The translations under genes and the position numbers were made by a program. Below, piece after piece: positions 1 through 12,113 of a stretch of DNA of 64,000 bases. The stretch's first letter is position 1. The number at the start of each line of letters is the position of its first letter. Source of the DNA: Gymnopilus junonius (Eukaryota > Basidiomycota > Agaricomycetes > Agaricales > Galerinaceae); contig JADNYJ010000012.1 of assembly GCA_015501075.1 (NCBI GenBank), positions 124,001 through 188,000 on the forward strand. The letters are read 5' to 3'. The notes under the pieces are model-generated. The model was not told the DNA's origin, searched no databases, and saw nothing but the letters and a program-made list of their open reading frames with translations.

Positions 1-1441
1 GGCATCTTTGCTGCTATTTTTCGAACTCGCCCCTTGCTCAGCGGCCTTCCGTTTGGAATTTTTACTCTTCCCCGCACTCGGACTGTCTGAGGCTCTTGGG
101 CGCCGGAAGGTTTAGGATGTTCGGTGAGTGTCGACTGGGTCGATCCAGACCCAGACCCTGATCCCGATCCCGACGCATATGTAGAAAGTGTGGGAGATGT
201 CGCTGGTGTCAGCACGTCAGGGTTGATGAGCAGCACGCTGGAACTCAGGCTCGCGCTAGCGGTTGCACCAGTTGTTGTCGTGTCCGCTGTGCTAGCAGAA
301 GGACTACGCGAAAAGGCGAGGCCGGTCAGATTGTCTGGTCTATTCTTGCCTTTGGCTCTGCTCCTCCGAACGGGATTATCATTGAAGGGCTCGTCCTCCA
401 TATGCGGAGCCTGGTCTTCAGCCAGGGGCAGGAGAGACGATGACGTTGAATCCGCCATGGAGAGGGAAGAATGCGGCCTTCCGGACCGTCATCAGAGTGA
501 CTCAAAGATGCGGAGTCCAAAGACGAGGGTGGACGATCGTCTGCAAAACTGTTGTGCGCATCAGGTACGGTCTGAGACGGATGACTATGATTTTCCAGAG
601 AACCAGAAGCAGAGGACGGGCCGTCGCCCATACGGTTGTGTTTCTGTGAAACCTCGGACGGACCGCGTGAATAGGTGTTGTGCATGGAGAGTGCAGCAGC
701 CGACTGTGCCGCCATGCTGGCGTTCGCTGGCGTGTCGGTAGTGGTTGTGGTAGCAGCGGATTTTTCCCGTCGGACCCGCTTGCCCTTGGTGGTAGCGCGG
801 GAGGGGGAATCTGGGAAAAAAGAGGTAGAGGCAAAAGACAGGGAGGACGAAGGATTGTTGGAATCGGATTCGGAGAGGGGGTCCTCAATATTATTGTGAG
901 ACGGGGATGTGTCCTTTTCGGTGTGGGCAGACACAGCAGGGGTAAGCGCCTTGTATTTCTTGCCGCCGCCCTTGAGGAGCTCTTTGAGCGGGTCCTTGCC
1001 GCGCCTCCTGCGATCTTTGGAGCGAGAGCTCTTGCCCTCCTTCTCCTTTGACCCTAAAGCCAAAAGTGAGTCGCTCTCAGACGCGGTCGACCCGGCGGGT
1101 AGGAGCGAACCTGAACCTGAAGCAGCAGCATTCAACTCATCGCGGGAGGCCTCGCCCGCTGTCTTCCTCTTCTTGTCTGTATGATATGGGGCAGCTGGAT
1201 CATCGGCAGAGGCGGGGGATGCGAAGGGGAGGTAGGGGAGCGTGGGGCGGGTGCGGTAGACGATGGCGGAGCCTGCGAGGAAAATGGCGGCGATGGTGGC
1301 GACGACGATGAGACTGTTTGGGCTGTCTTGGGCACCGTGGTGAATGTCGCCCAGGGGAAGGGCGGAGTTGTCGCGGTCCTGCATGAATCTGTGGCCAGAC
1401 AGAGATGAAGAGCAGGGCGGAAAGAAAAGACAAGAATCCAC
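1..1441 (-). CDS. Low-complexity single-helix membrane protein, C-terminus beyond left edge
   Basis: Not recognised as a named family. The first reading frame runs from 1441 (or from a second Met at 1387, which gives a more natural start MQDRDNSALPLGD) and has one hydrophobic helix near the N-terminus (SLIVVATIAAIFLAGSAIVY), followed by a basic, Ser/Lys/Arg-rich tail (for example SKDRRRRGKDPLKELLKGGGKK). The helix position suggests a type I or tail-exposed membrane protein with a long disordered region. The frame breaks near 475-485 and again near 88-92; each time coding continues in the next frame (MADSTSSSLLPLAEDQ, then ASDSPSAGKSKNSKRK). Each break is explained by one missing base. A Ser-Gly dipeptide run lies at about 150-180. 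The protein is still open at position 1. The gene is divergent from the amidotransferase at 1514, with a short shared 5' region. Confidence 0.55.
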
Positions 1442-1513
1442 TCAAACTTCGTACTCCGCTAGTCCAAATAAGGAAAGCCATCGTGCCTGACTTTCGGTTC
1501 TCTGATCTCTCCC

Positions 1514-2823
1514 ATGAGCAAGCTCGCCCTCTTTCTGTGCGGCGACCTCGCTGGGCCTGCCCTCGAGCGCAATGGCAGCTATCTCGACATCTACACGGCC
1601 TATCTGCACAACTCCTGCCCCACCACCCACCCACCATCGTCCCCTTCGATGTGAGGGAGCAGCACTACCCGCATCAGGAGGACACTTACCATGCCATCAT
1701 CCTCACCGGTTCCGGTACAAAGTCATCTGCTTCCCGCTTGCTCTATTCATATATCTCACACACCCACAGCTGCTAATGCGTACGACAATATTGACTGGAT
1801 CAACAACCTTGTCGCCTATGTCGCCCGCATCGCCAGCTCCAAACCGCACATCAAACTCATCGGTGCGTCCTCTCCATGCTCTCACTTTCATTTGCCGTCG
1901 TGACACATCCGCAGGCATCTGTTTCGGGCACCAGATCATTGCTCGTGCTTTGGGCGGAGAATGTGTCCCAAATAACGGCAGATGGGAGGTCGGCCCTACC
2001 CAGATTACCCTCACCCAGCTCGGGAAGAGCATCTTCGGCCCTCGCGATACCCTGGTACGTACAGTCGACTACATGTTTACCCCTTGCCTTTACCATTTAC
2101 TTGGTACTTTTCCCTGCTCTCCCTTCCGGAGTCCCATCATTCCGAGTCCATGACCACCACCACCGTTCCTTCCCCATCAGGGGAACCATGGGACCCATTG
2201 CCACGAACACAAAGCATTACCATACCCTCGTGTCATGATCTTCCTCCCGTTCTCACCTCTCATGTCCTTCATATACCCTCGAGTCACCCATTACTCATGG
2301 CTCGCCCCGCTAAAAATACTCTTACACATGCTTCATTTCACATCCCGTATTTTTAACCTCCTTCCATCTATTTTTACCATGTCAAAAATAAAGCAGGCTA
2401 ATAATATCCCTTTGTCCTTCTCTTGCCACACAGACCATCCAGGAGATGCACAGAGACCACGTCCCTTCCGTGCCCCCAAACGCCGACTTGCACGTTCTGG
2501 CCTCGACAGAACTATCACCCAACCAAGGCATGGTCAAGTTTTACCCTGCCGCACAAGATACAGAAACACATGCGCACGGCAACGGCACCGTCCAAGCTGC
2601 CAGCAAGAAGGTTCAAATCTTCACTATCCAAGGCCACCCTGAATTTACCCAACGTGTCATATCCGACATCGTTGAGCAGCGCTCAGCTGTTGGCGTCATG
2701 TCCGCACAGATATCTGATGATCTCAAGTCGAGGTTGGACAAGGGATGGGATAAGGAGGCACAGAATGATAGCAATGATGTCGTTGGTAAGGTTATCTGGG
2801 ATATCATCGAAGGGAAAATATGA
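1514..2823 (+). CDS. Class I glutamine amidotransferase domain protein
   Basis: Class I GATase-fold protein, probably cytosolic, of the stand-alone fungal GMP-synthase-like type that transfers or hydrolyses glutamine amide nitrogen; the physiological substrate is unknown. I join 1514-1714, 1770-1862, 1915-2054 and 2434-2823. The start reads MSKLALFLCGDLAGP. The nucleophile elbow GICFGHQIIARALGGE (Cys) is at the start of exon 3 and the catalytic His-Glu pair is GHPEF in the last exon, with the family motif QEMHRDHV just after the last splice. All three triad residues are present. Two oddities: a one-base loss near 1610-1622 (a C-rich run) separates the N-terminal frame from TIVPFDVREQHYP, and the last intron is about 379 nt, far longer than its neighbours. 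Introns 1 and 2 are 55 and 52 nt with clean GT-AG ends. Confidence 0.85.
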
Positions 2824-4744
2824 TGTGAAGTTTATTCCTTTTTTCTAATGGGGTAGAAGTATTTACTTTAGAGATCTTGGATTATCTGCTCCATCCTTTC
2901 AATTTCATACTCGATCACTCTACCGTATCGACTCAGCATTTCCGAACTCTATGCAGGCACATACTGCTCTGCTACTAGCATGCGCGCTCAGCCCTTAATA
3001 AGCGCCCAGTGTCCTTACCCGATCATTACTCGCTGTCCCAATAAAGCATTAGGTTGCTCAAAAAAGGTGTCTACAACAAGTTCAGACATCATATTGATTT
3101 TACCCTGTGCAATCAATCGGTCCAGACGAGCGCTCACCGATCATGATATGTGCTATGATGTGTATAAGCCTGAGTACCGAGTCGGATCAGCATCATGCAA
3201 GAGTCAAGTCGCTTTTCTGGAATGGCAACTCCAGCGGGGAAAGAGACCTTCCGCCTCCCTACCCTCGATTAGTCCCTTGTTCCGAGAAAGAAGCGATATC
3301 ATTACATACACTTCCCATTGCCTACTGACTCTACCCAACTTCAGGTATGTCGGACCTCGGAACAATGGAATTTGAAAAAGCTCTTCGGTAGTCAATTTCT
3401 TACCAGCTCATTACCTTTACATGGGCTCAAGTGTTGAAATTCCGAAATCAAACCCCTGAGCCGAGTATTGTCCTATTTTTCCGGACGCAGTAGCCAATCA
3501 TATTCAATCGAATGTAAATCATCTCACAAGTTGTAGATATGTACTGTAGAATCGACGGCAATGGTCCTGTATGTAGCTACCGGACTAAACTCGTCCACAT
3601 ATGACTCAATGCTCGCCCACCCGAGATTTTGGTATGCATGTGTTACAGGTCAGACCGATGATGGGTAAGCGGATGCCAGTGCCTTGATTGAATTACGGTA
3701 ATCAACGACCTTCAAGTTTCAATTGCAGTAAAAGTATATGCTAACTCCCACCATTTATTCTCCATTCAACCAACAATGAAGATCAATATGCTACCCTTAC
3801 TCCGGTTTGTGCATATGAGCGTACCCGCGGTTCGATATCCTCAATTCTTAACCGACCGACCCGTTTGACAATGATGCGAATGTAAGTACATAACATTACA
3901 ACCAATGTGGGACCGGGAACCACGCGCAAACGCACTCGTTCTCTACATGGAACTTGCCAAGGACAACTAAAGTATGTATCAAAGCGCAGATGTACATAGA
4001 GGATTTAATTATATATTCCCACTCTAACATGACGTATGTACCTATACATCGGCTAAACTCTTTCATTAAACTACCCGTGCCTGTAAATCCCACCGCCCAA
4101 AAACGTCGAAAAAGTCAACAGTCGGACAAAGTACCAAAAATCTCGAAGTACCCGAATCATCCTCGCACACCGATGGGAAATACCCCAGATGCATTCGACG
4201 CCGAGGCAACGGTATTCCTCTCAGCCCATCCAGATATTCTCGCTCGCGTGGGCACAATCAAGCTTAAATAGCTTAAAATGACCAAGGAACGCTCCTTCTC
4301 GAGAGCTTGTTTCCCTAGCCTATCAGTGTCGGCTACTATTACGCTCTGACATCTGGATCGACATGGAGGGAACAGCCAATACCGTTAAGGGGATTCGGCG
4401 ACACGAGAGGCGCGGTTTTCTTGATAACCGAAACATTTTCTCGAGCGTGAATCGAGTGAGAAAAATATTGGTCCCGGGCTGTTCTTCTGAATAGACTACT
4501 CAGCCAATGGGATGAGCAGTATTTCGGTTCATCACAAGATAAGATGTCTCCTTGAAAGCCGCCATTCATTGGGAGAACTGAATGAAATTCAGGAATAAAT
4601 TGAGCACCTTGAACTATCCGAAAAAGTTAAGGATTTCCTACACTGCTGTGAAGTACTGTGATCAGGAAGCTCTGAAGCTCTGGAAAGTCTACCACCATTT
4701 CGCATCGATTTCTTATATCCACTCTTCCCCAACAACATATTTTC
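2824..4744 (+). other. Intergenic stretch, no gene seen
   Basis: About 1.9 kb between the convergent ends of the amidotransferase and the GH32 gene. Open frames here are short, overlap on both strands and show no family motif or protein-like composition. The region is AT-richer than the genes. I see no tRNA, simple repeat array or transposon end in it. Confidence 0.6.
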
Positions 4745-6419
4745 CTATTCAGACGGAGTTGTGACATTTCCATGAACAATCCCATCAGTCGCGGTCATAG
4801 CCGCCCAAGCGTCCTTCAAACCCCACACAACAACACTAACCTCAACCGCATCGCCCAGACCTTCGGTAGAAATAACCAATGTATCCAGTGGACTAGTGGG
4901 GAAAAACGTAGTCGTAGCTGAATTCCTCCCATAGTCAAGAAACACTTCAAGGATCGTCCGATCAATAACAACCTCCAAAGTAAACATTCCAGACACGACG
5001 GGATTGCTAGTCGAAAATTTATCCGTAAAGAATGGATTATCAAACCCCGTCGTCCCACCACGATCAAGCCAAAAATCGCCATCGAAAAAGAACCCTCCTT
5101 TCACAGACTCTCGAGTTTTAGATGAAGAGAATGTGAAATTAAGCGTTCCCCCGCCACTGGCATTACTGACATTGACTTGGAAATATACTGCTCCACTTGG
5201 CAGCGAGCCGTAGTTGACTTCAAGGTTGCCATTCCCGAGGTTACTGGAATTTCCAAGCTGAGACAAAAAAATGGAAGGGATATTGTACGGCACACTGAGG
5301 AGATCCCAGCCTGTACCCGTAACGTTCGCTATACTGATTTGGCGGGGCAGCGACATACTACTACGCCAACCCTCAAGCGTACCAGTAGGCACGACCTGGC
5401 CATATTGCCAATTGCTACTCCATGCAATAAACACTGGGCTGCTTGAGTCAGACCCATAGAAGAATTGTCCCGCATAATTGTCTTTTCCGAAATCAGCAAT
5501 GCGGGCAACGCCGTCGACAGGCTCGAAATGCGTGCCATTAAAGTGGCCAGGGAAGTACTGCGTGATGGAACCGCCTTGTGGAGCACCTGGGTTGATGCTT
5601 ACGATGAGGAGGTAGATCGAGTCTGAAGAATGCGCAAAAGGTATTTCTACAAGGTTTGGACATTCATATTGGAGCCCGAGGAGACCATGGTGCGAGAAAT
5701 TAGAGGCGTGTGTCCAGGATTTGAGATCTGGCGAGGTGAAAATCCCGATTGTAAAGTCTGTGGCATAAGAAACGACCATGACCCAATTGTCCCCATGTCG
5801 AATGACCTTGGGATCTCGAAATTGCGTAGAAGGAGGGTCAAGGCTTATAACTGGATTCCCTTCGAATTTTGTAAATGTATAACCGCCATCAAGAGAGTAG
5901 GCGATATCTTGCGTTTCTGAAACAGCGTTGTTGACAGTGTAGATCGCCACAACGCCATTATCTTGGTTAGGAAAGAAGCCAGAGGTGTTGTTTACATCAA
6001 TGACAGCGCTTCCAGTGAAGATTTGTTCAGTGTCGTTGTCGGGGAAGATCGCAATTTGCTGATTTTCCCAGTGGTAGAGATCCTTGCTTGTTGCGTGCCC
6101 CCAGTGCTGATTTCCCGCTACGAGATCAGTCGGATTATCTGAGAATGAAGCATTTAGCTGACGGTCTACAAGGTACTATTAAGAACGTACACTGATAGTA
6201 GAGGTGCCAAGTCCCATTGGCGTCCAAAAAACAGCCATTTGGATCATTCATGAAATTAATAGGCGGCGAAAAATGCACCTGAGGCCTCAGTGGACCGCTA
6301 TAGTTTCCAGGAACCGGCTCATTTTGGGCCACATCGGAGTCAGACCTCTGGGATAATTGAAACGTAAAGGTGAACACAGCTGATAAACCGACACCTATAC
6401 TTAGGAGAGGTAGCAGCAT
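4745..6419 (-). CDS. Secreted GH32 beta-fructofuranosidase (invertase/inulinase type)
   Basis: Hydrolyses terminal beta-D-fructofuranosides (sucrose, inulin or levan) outside the cell. Two exons, 6191-6419 and 4745-6138, joined by a 52-nt GT-AG intron, give 540 residues, the normal length for a fungal GH32 enzyme. Residues 1-20 form a hydrophobic signal sequence ([20 protein letters not shown]). All three catalytic blocks are intact: the nucleophile Asp in FMNDPNG (about residue 59), the transition-state Asp in FRDPK (about 185) and the acid/base Glu in YECPNL (about 235). A five-bladed propeller followed by a C-terminal beta-sandwich is expected; the C-terminal half contains [10 protein letters not shown] and several N-glycosylation sequons. 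The intron splits the codon after WHLYYQ, just before NPTD. Whether it prefers sucrose or inulin cannot be told from sequence alone. Confidence 0.93.
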
Positions 6420-8749
6420 CTTCAGAGGCAGAAAGGGCGGTTTGAGAATGCCAAGCTCGCAGTGCTTCTCTAGTTATACTTTCCGTGTAATAGAGACGAA
6501 GAGGACATCAGGTGATCAAAGTGTAATCTGGCTGAAAAGAAAGAAGCAAGGCGTTGGCAGGGTCGTCGCACCGTAAGAAGATGAAGAACTCAAGAAGTGG
6601 TCTTCAAAAGGCAGGAAGGTTTCAGTGCAACAACACCTAATGACTTGCAGCATATGAAAAGGCTCCAAGAGCAGAGTCTCTGGCATATTCATATCCAACG
6701 GGGGTTGGACCAGGCATCTCGATTCTGGTTCGACACTCTTGTTGCTGACATAGCGACTGCGGGTCCCAGCCTCAGTCTTCAAAAGATGAGAATTACCTCA
6801 TGACTTGGAATACTTGTTAGAGATGATACAAATATGAAGGCCGGCGAATGACGATCTACGAATGGTACTTTAGTTTTCATCCTGTATACCAATGAAAGAA
6901 ATCAAGGACTCTTATTTCCCAGAGAATCATAACTCTGCGTGCATGCAGTACAGGAGAAGTGGGCAAGCTAGGAGGCTCTGAAGGCATTCTGAGTTCCTTA
7001 TGAACGACACAGCATTATAGCGCAATGGCAGGTTCACGAACATCGACTTTGTCAAGCGCATTGCGCAGCATATGAGGGCAGAAGTTGCGTGCGAGTTCAG
7101 GACTGGAAGCGTCATCCATGGACCGTAACATTTCAATGACAGATCGAAATCCGCAGAATTAATGGCCGACTGCAAGACTCAATGCTTCGTTTTCGGCGCC
7201 AGCCGTGCCTCCGGCCATACTGTGACATGTGGCCAGGCAAGCCGGCCCTGCATTGGGAAGCTGAGCTCCTGAAAAGACATTGCAGTCCGAAGGCAATTGA
7301 GTAGATGATGATTCATTGCAGACGGCTGCTAACCGACACCCACAACCTCGAAGACGTCTCTGACGTTGTAGTTGAACTGCAGCTGGCTATGAGTACGCGG
7401 ATCGATGCCCCAGCAGGCAAATTGAAATGTAGCACGAAGTTGTACATTCTCTTCGAGAGGAAAAGGATCCGAAGACTTGGACGGCCGGGGTAAAAGTGGG
7501 AACCGATGGGACGTTATCTAGTTCACCCTCAACGAATCTTTCTTGTTCCCTGGCCGTGTCGTGAAAAGGCATTTAACAGAATAGTAATAACACTGGATTC
7601 TTGAGCCGAAAAGTCAGAAAGAATAACCGGTAGCTTCTCTAAGACAAGCCATCAGCTAAGACCATTGAAATTTTCACAAAAGAAGCTGGGAAAACGAGGA
7701 ATTAAATACTCACCACTCGTGTTAAGTTCCAATCTGATAGTCCGTCGCTCCCTCTTTAATCCAATGGAGGCCTTGACATAGTAGAAATCTTGTCGAGACT
7801 TTAGGAATTCGACAAATTCTTTCATTAGGAACCGATTTGGGCTGAGGTGCGCGCAGTCGGTGCGGAAATGCTTGGAAGATGCAGTAAAACATAACTCAAG
7901 GGCATGGTCACAAGGAACGATGCGCAGAGGTCGGATCAGCTCAGAGCGCACTTGGCATCTAAAAAATGTGAAAAATCATCCTGAGACTTGGAACACGAGC
8001 CGTTGTGAGGTACAACAGAAGAGTTGATTCCAATTGGAAAGAGACTTGAAACACGAGGTTAATGGCGTGGACTTGGGAGGGCTGAGAGCGGCTGTACACG
8101 GTCGCGAAATTAAATTCAAAGAAAGCTTTTGATTTATCGAGCCCGGGTGGATTAATTAAGCCAGATCTCGCTCAATATAAAAAACCCTTATTTCAGACTA
8201 TCTTGTGAATCCTAGAATTGCCAGGAGGTTGGTGCGACTGTGGCATAACACAGGATCACTTTTCAGATCATTTGTTGGAAAGATAGGAGATCAATGTCCT
8301 GAAGATACGTGGATCAGAAGCTGCGCATGGAGGACGTGTCATACTCCTCGGGACTTAATAAGAGGATGCCAGAACAGAAGCGACAATCCGGGTCAGATAT
8401 CAACTAGGAATCGGATGGCGACAAATTGTCCTCGGCTGTGTCAAATGGTAATCCCAGAAGTGGGGGATAGATCTAGAGTCACTGTCATGGCGTTAGTCAT
8501 ATTTCACTGGTAAGTTCTGCACTCACAAATCAGGGGCTTGAGATTCATCTCAGATGAACGCATAAGGTGTGGGTAGGCATTACGTTCTTGATTCGAATGT
8601 CTTTCTTCAATTAATTTCAAAATCCAAGGTGACTATGTAGTAGACTGTTGACGTTGAGATTCGGGTTGACCTCGGGTTAGAGCGTCACACCACCGCGGTA
8701 GTAACTTCACGTGCACATCATCACACTGATTGTCTGAAAAACAGCGCGT
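6420..8749. other. Gene-poor stretch with possible decayed coding
   Basis: No intact gene was found upstream of GH32. On the minus strand two patches look faintly protein-like: 7652-7951 (about 99 residues, containing KEFVEFLKSRQDFYYVKASI) and about 6930-7260 (containing VIEMLRSMDDASSPELARN, interrupted by stops). Neither was recognised. They may be remains of an old gene, but composition alone does not prove this. Confidence 0.3.
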
Positions 8750-9049
8750 TCATCGCCAATTCTTGTAGTTCCCAAGTTTCTCAGCTTCATTGAGACTAGA
8801 CTGCGTGGACGCCGGGATTTCCAAGTATCTCCTATCTCGGCCGAGGTCGAATTTCTTGTATCCATCAGTCACAAGTTCAATTTCCTGCCAGAATGTGCCC
8901 ACAATCGATTCGGAAGCATCTAGCAACACCGCCCAGTACACACACGGCCAGAGGTTCTTGGTGCAGCATGCGGTCCCTTCATCGCCCTTCGTCATGGACT
9001 CATGGTCCTTAGAATTTTCGCCATTTGGTAAGAGGATCAGGACCATTTT
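8750..9049 (-). CDS. Short ORF, unknown (possible gene)
   Basis: Not recognised. From the first ATG the frame encodes about 99 residues with a balanced, protein-like composition (it contains LWPCVYWAVLLDASESIVG and KFDLGRDRRYLEIP) and ends in KNWR. There is no signal peptide or clear membrane helix. The opposite strand carries a longer open frame across the same bases, but that one has poorer composition. With no homologue in mind and no introns to judge by, this is only a possible gene next to the repeat array. Confidence 0.25.
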   Translation of the reverse strand, partial: KMVLILLPNGENSKDHESMTKGDEGTACCTKNLWPCVYWAVLLDASESIVGTFWQEIELVTDGYKKFDLGRDRRYLEIPASTQSSLNEAEKLGNYKNWR

Positions 9050-9691
9050 GTCGGTTCTGAGCGACCCTGAGGCAACGGGTCGGATGTCAGATCCGGACCA
9101 ATCAGACAAACATCTGCTCTACTCGGTTTGGACTGGGCCTGACTCAACCCTGACTAGCCTCGTATTCCTGCCGTGCGACCGGCAATATGCGCGAGACCGA
9201 CCAAAAGGTTTAAAAGGAGGGTCGTTTCCTCCCAAGATTCTTCAGTTTCCGACTCCCCCATCTGCCTTCGAGACCTTTTCCCTAGGAGAACGCTCTCGTT
9301 GTGCTGTTGGGGGTTGTCGATCTCTTGGTGAGTGCGGCGTCCTGTATTCCTACTTTTGGCTCCTTTACTGATGCTTGGTTTTGTAGTCGTCTCGTAGCAA
9401 GTCCCTTCGGGGCGGGGAGTTGGCTGCCATCTGTCCTTTCGAGGTCTGGAGCGCCTGAAGGCCCTCTCTTTTTGCTGGCTCTGCGCTGGATTTGACTCAG
9501 GCATGTCCTGTGCTACATGCTATGTGGTAACGTGGACAGGCAGAGGCATTCCTCCAGGTGCACGACAACTGGGCATGGCACACCTACCCCCTGTCGTCTA
9601 ACCACATTGGATTCGAGGACGATGACTTGGGGGTTTCAAGGTCTAACCATGTTCAAGAGGCTGGCGTTGCTCACTCTGCGAGGGGTGCATC

Positions 9692-9745
9692 GCTGGCAAC
9701 TTTGTCCCACTTGTGCCGCGGGGAGTCGTCGCCAAGTGGGACACA
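9692..9745 (+). repeat. Inverted repeat (RNA hairpin candidate), copy 1
   Basis: GTCCCACTTG and its exact reverse complement CAAGTGGGAC flank a loop of about 20 GC-rich bases, directly before a GTGAGT splice-donor-like sequence. The same arrangement returns near 10183-10232 with GTCCCATTTG against CAAGTGGGAC, where the one change turns an A-U style pair position into a G-U wobble in RNA. Preservation of pairing in both copies hints at RNA-level structure. Confidence 0.5.
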
Positions 9746-10182
9746 AAGCAAGGGTGAGTTTTTTTTTTCTCTGCGCTTTTCTTTATTTGCTAGACTAAGC
9801 ATCTTTTTTTCTTCAGCAATTCTTTATCTGGATTTTGGATTCATCTCCTGTTCTTTCTTTCTCTCTTATTCCGGGGGATGTCATGGCCGCTGTCTCCTCG
9901 GCTGTGGTCAGGTCGTCTCGTCGTACTCCCTTGCAAGGGTCCCGGTGATCGGGTTTGGCTGTGCCTTGGAGACAGTCGCCCGCTCAGAGCACGAAAACCT
10001 GGGCGTTTTAGATGGTTGATCTTTCTAACTGGTTTCTCTAACTCGAGGCCCGGCTAAAGATATTTAGGTCCCATTCCTTTACGTTCAAGAGACCAGCTTT
10101 TGCTTACTTTGCTAGAGTGCATGGCTGGTAATTTAATCCTTCCTCAGATGGCTGCCACTGGTCAAACTCCAAGTCAGTCGGT

Positions 10183-10232
10183 CACTTGTCCCATTTGCAC
10201 TGCACTGCACTTCGCGGCTGTCAAGTGGGACA
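10183..10232 (+). repeat. Inverted repeat (RNA hairpin candidate), copy 2
   Basis: Second copy of the hairpin-forming module. GTCCCATTTG can pair with CAAGTGGGAC with a single G-U wobble, and it again stands shortly before a GTGAGT sequence. It lies between two copies of the main repeat cassette. Confidence 0.45.
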
Positions 10233-11420
10233 CATAACGAAACGGTGAGTCTTATTATCATTACCCTCTTTTGTCGTCTGATTACCTATCCTTCCCAACA
10301 GCGCTCTTTTTTCCTTTCCTTTCCTTTTTTCTTCTTTTTCCCCATTCCCCAGAATCCTAATATTGCACGAGAAATCTGGCAGTGTTATCGGTTCGTCTAC
10401 TCTTTTCCTCGGGTAGGAGAGTTTAGCTCTCTTTCGTGCTCCCTTGTCGTGGGCCCGGGGCTGGGTTCGGCTCTTCTTTGAGTCGTTCCTCCAAGAGCAC
10501 GTAGTTTCTTAAGCCTTCCGTATGAGTGAGTTTTTTCTGTGATGGTGGTTGTTTTCATCGGCTTTCTTCCATCTCTTTATCAGCTATATCTATGCTCTAT
10601 GCCAGGACTCACCGAATGTAAGTCCTCTCACGAGTGCCATATTAATCGTTGACTGATTCTTTTTCTTCGTCAGTGATACTCCATGCTTCACTTGCTTGTA
10701 CACTTGGTTTCCCGGGGTGGAACCTGGCGAAAGTCGGGGTCTCACGTTGTGCTCCCTTGCCAGGGTCCCGGTAGCCGGGTTAACTGTTTCAGCAGTAGCC
10801 CGCTAGAGCACTTGAATCCTTGGGCGTTATAGGTGGTTGATCTGCTATCAGGCCTTCTGTCGAGGCTGCGATAAAGGCAATTAGATCCCGTTCTGAGCCA
10901 CCCACTTTGAAAAGTGTGAGTTTTCTTTGTGGCTGTTATAACTTTCATCGATTGATCATCTTTTTCTTCAACAGCCGCTATCGTTGATTTGTTTTCTCTT
11001 CTCTGGCTTCGCTTCCTGGGGTGAGAACCTGGCCACAAACCAGGGTCTCTCGTCATGCTCCCTTGCAAGGGTCCCGGGGTCGGGTTCAACTGTGCCTTGC
11101 GCAGTCGCCCGTTGAGCAAGAAACCCTTGAGTGTTGTCTGCGGTTGATCCTCCTACCACGCGGTAAAGTTAACAGGATCCCGTCCCATCACTTAACAGGT
11201 CAGAGCGCTCACGTCTGACAAAATTTCTTGTTCTCCCTTTTTAAGTAGTCTTTTCCCCCCTTTCCCCAGAATCTGAATATTGCAGGAGAGATCTTGCAGT
11301 ATTTCGGGTTCGTCTACACTGTTTCCCCGGGGGTGGAGAGCTTGGCTCTCTTGTGCTCCCTTGTCGTCGGGCCCGGGGCCAGGTTTCGGTGCCTTGTATG
11401 TTGTTATGACAGATTCGGCG

Positions 11421-12113
11421 CCCAAGTCTCTAAACGCACTTTCTTTCGCATATGTTTACCTGGTTTCCTTACTGTGCCTGTAATTGAATAGCAAGTAATA
11501 ATAATCTCTTTGCACCTATGAAGCAGTGGTAATTACGCGACTATATTTCCGCAAGTATTACGTGTGGACACTGAAGTTTGAACGCGCGCATCAGTGATCA
11601 CTGATGCGTTCCGCGCTCGACACCTATGCCCGTCTTTAAGTATGTATGAGGGCTCAAACTCTTCTGCCGGTTTTTCTGCCCAGATATTCAAGGAATATAG
11701 TTTTAAACTCTTTCTACTTCAAAATTCCCTTTTCCTCATCAAATTTCATATATTTATCAAGAAAAAGCTGAGCTTTTTCAAAATCTGGACTGGAAATTAA
11801 GATTGGGCAAGTTCTATATCTCGCAATATCTCGCAAATATTTTAGCCGATTTTTTGATGAATGCCCATTCGAGGAACGCGTCGACGGAGGAAAAGGAGGT
11901 AAAGAGAACCGACCTTTACTACTTATCAAAAACAGACAAAGACCAAACAGCACAAACTTTTGATCACACGTTACGACGCGTCGCGAGTATAGGATTCATG
12001 AACGTATTTACCAAGGGCAACATTATTTATCACAGTGTCCTTATAAATTATACTAAGAAGAGTACAGAAAGAAATTTGATCCTGAAACTGACATACTTGT
12101 TTCCGAGCTTTCT
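11421..12113. other. AT-rich spacer, no gene seen
   Basis: AT-rich sequence between the repeat array and the ATPase relic. A plus-strand frame at 11803-12207 encodes 134 residues, but it overlaps the pseudogene's C-terminus on the other strand and has no recognisable motif, so I treat it as chance. Confidence 0.5.

Larger units (their letters stand above)
9205..11420 (+). repeat. Array of imperfect exon-like repeat cassettes
   Basis: This 2.2 kb block contains at least five diverged copies of one module (about 9850-10075, 10360-10500, 10690-10900, 10985-11195 and 11270-11400). Each carries the core GCTCCCTTG followed by GGGTCCCGG or GGGCCCGGGG and then a GGGTT-type tail. The two outermost 3' copies (10350-10480 and 11270-11400) align over about 130 bases. 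Copies are preceded by a pyrimidine tract ending CAG, and several are followed by GTGAGT, so each looks like an exon between introns. A second module occurs twice (about 9640-9760 and 10075-10245) and ends in an inverted repeat. An AT-rich TTTAAAAGG box lies near 9208. No long protein frame runs through. It could be a non-coding transcript, a fast-decaying gene or a non-autonomous mobile element. Confidence 0.6.

Noticed and set aside
124..741. Plus-strand 205-residue frame with an Asp-Pro repeat
   Set aside because: It mirrors the Ser-Gly-coding minus strand of the left-edge gene; the minus-strand frames have better composition and a membrane helix.
9205..11420. CRISPR or rRNA/ITS origin for the repeat block
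   Set aside because: Units are long, diverged and without short identical repeats or unique spacers, and no rRNA core sequence was seen.
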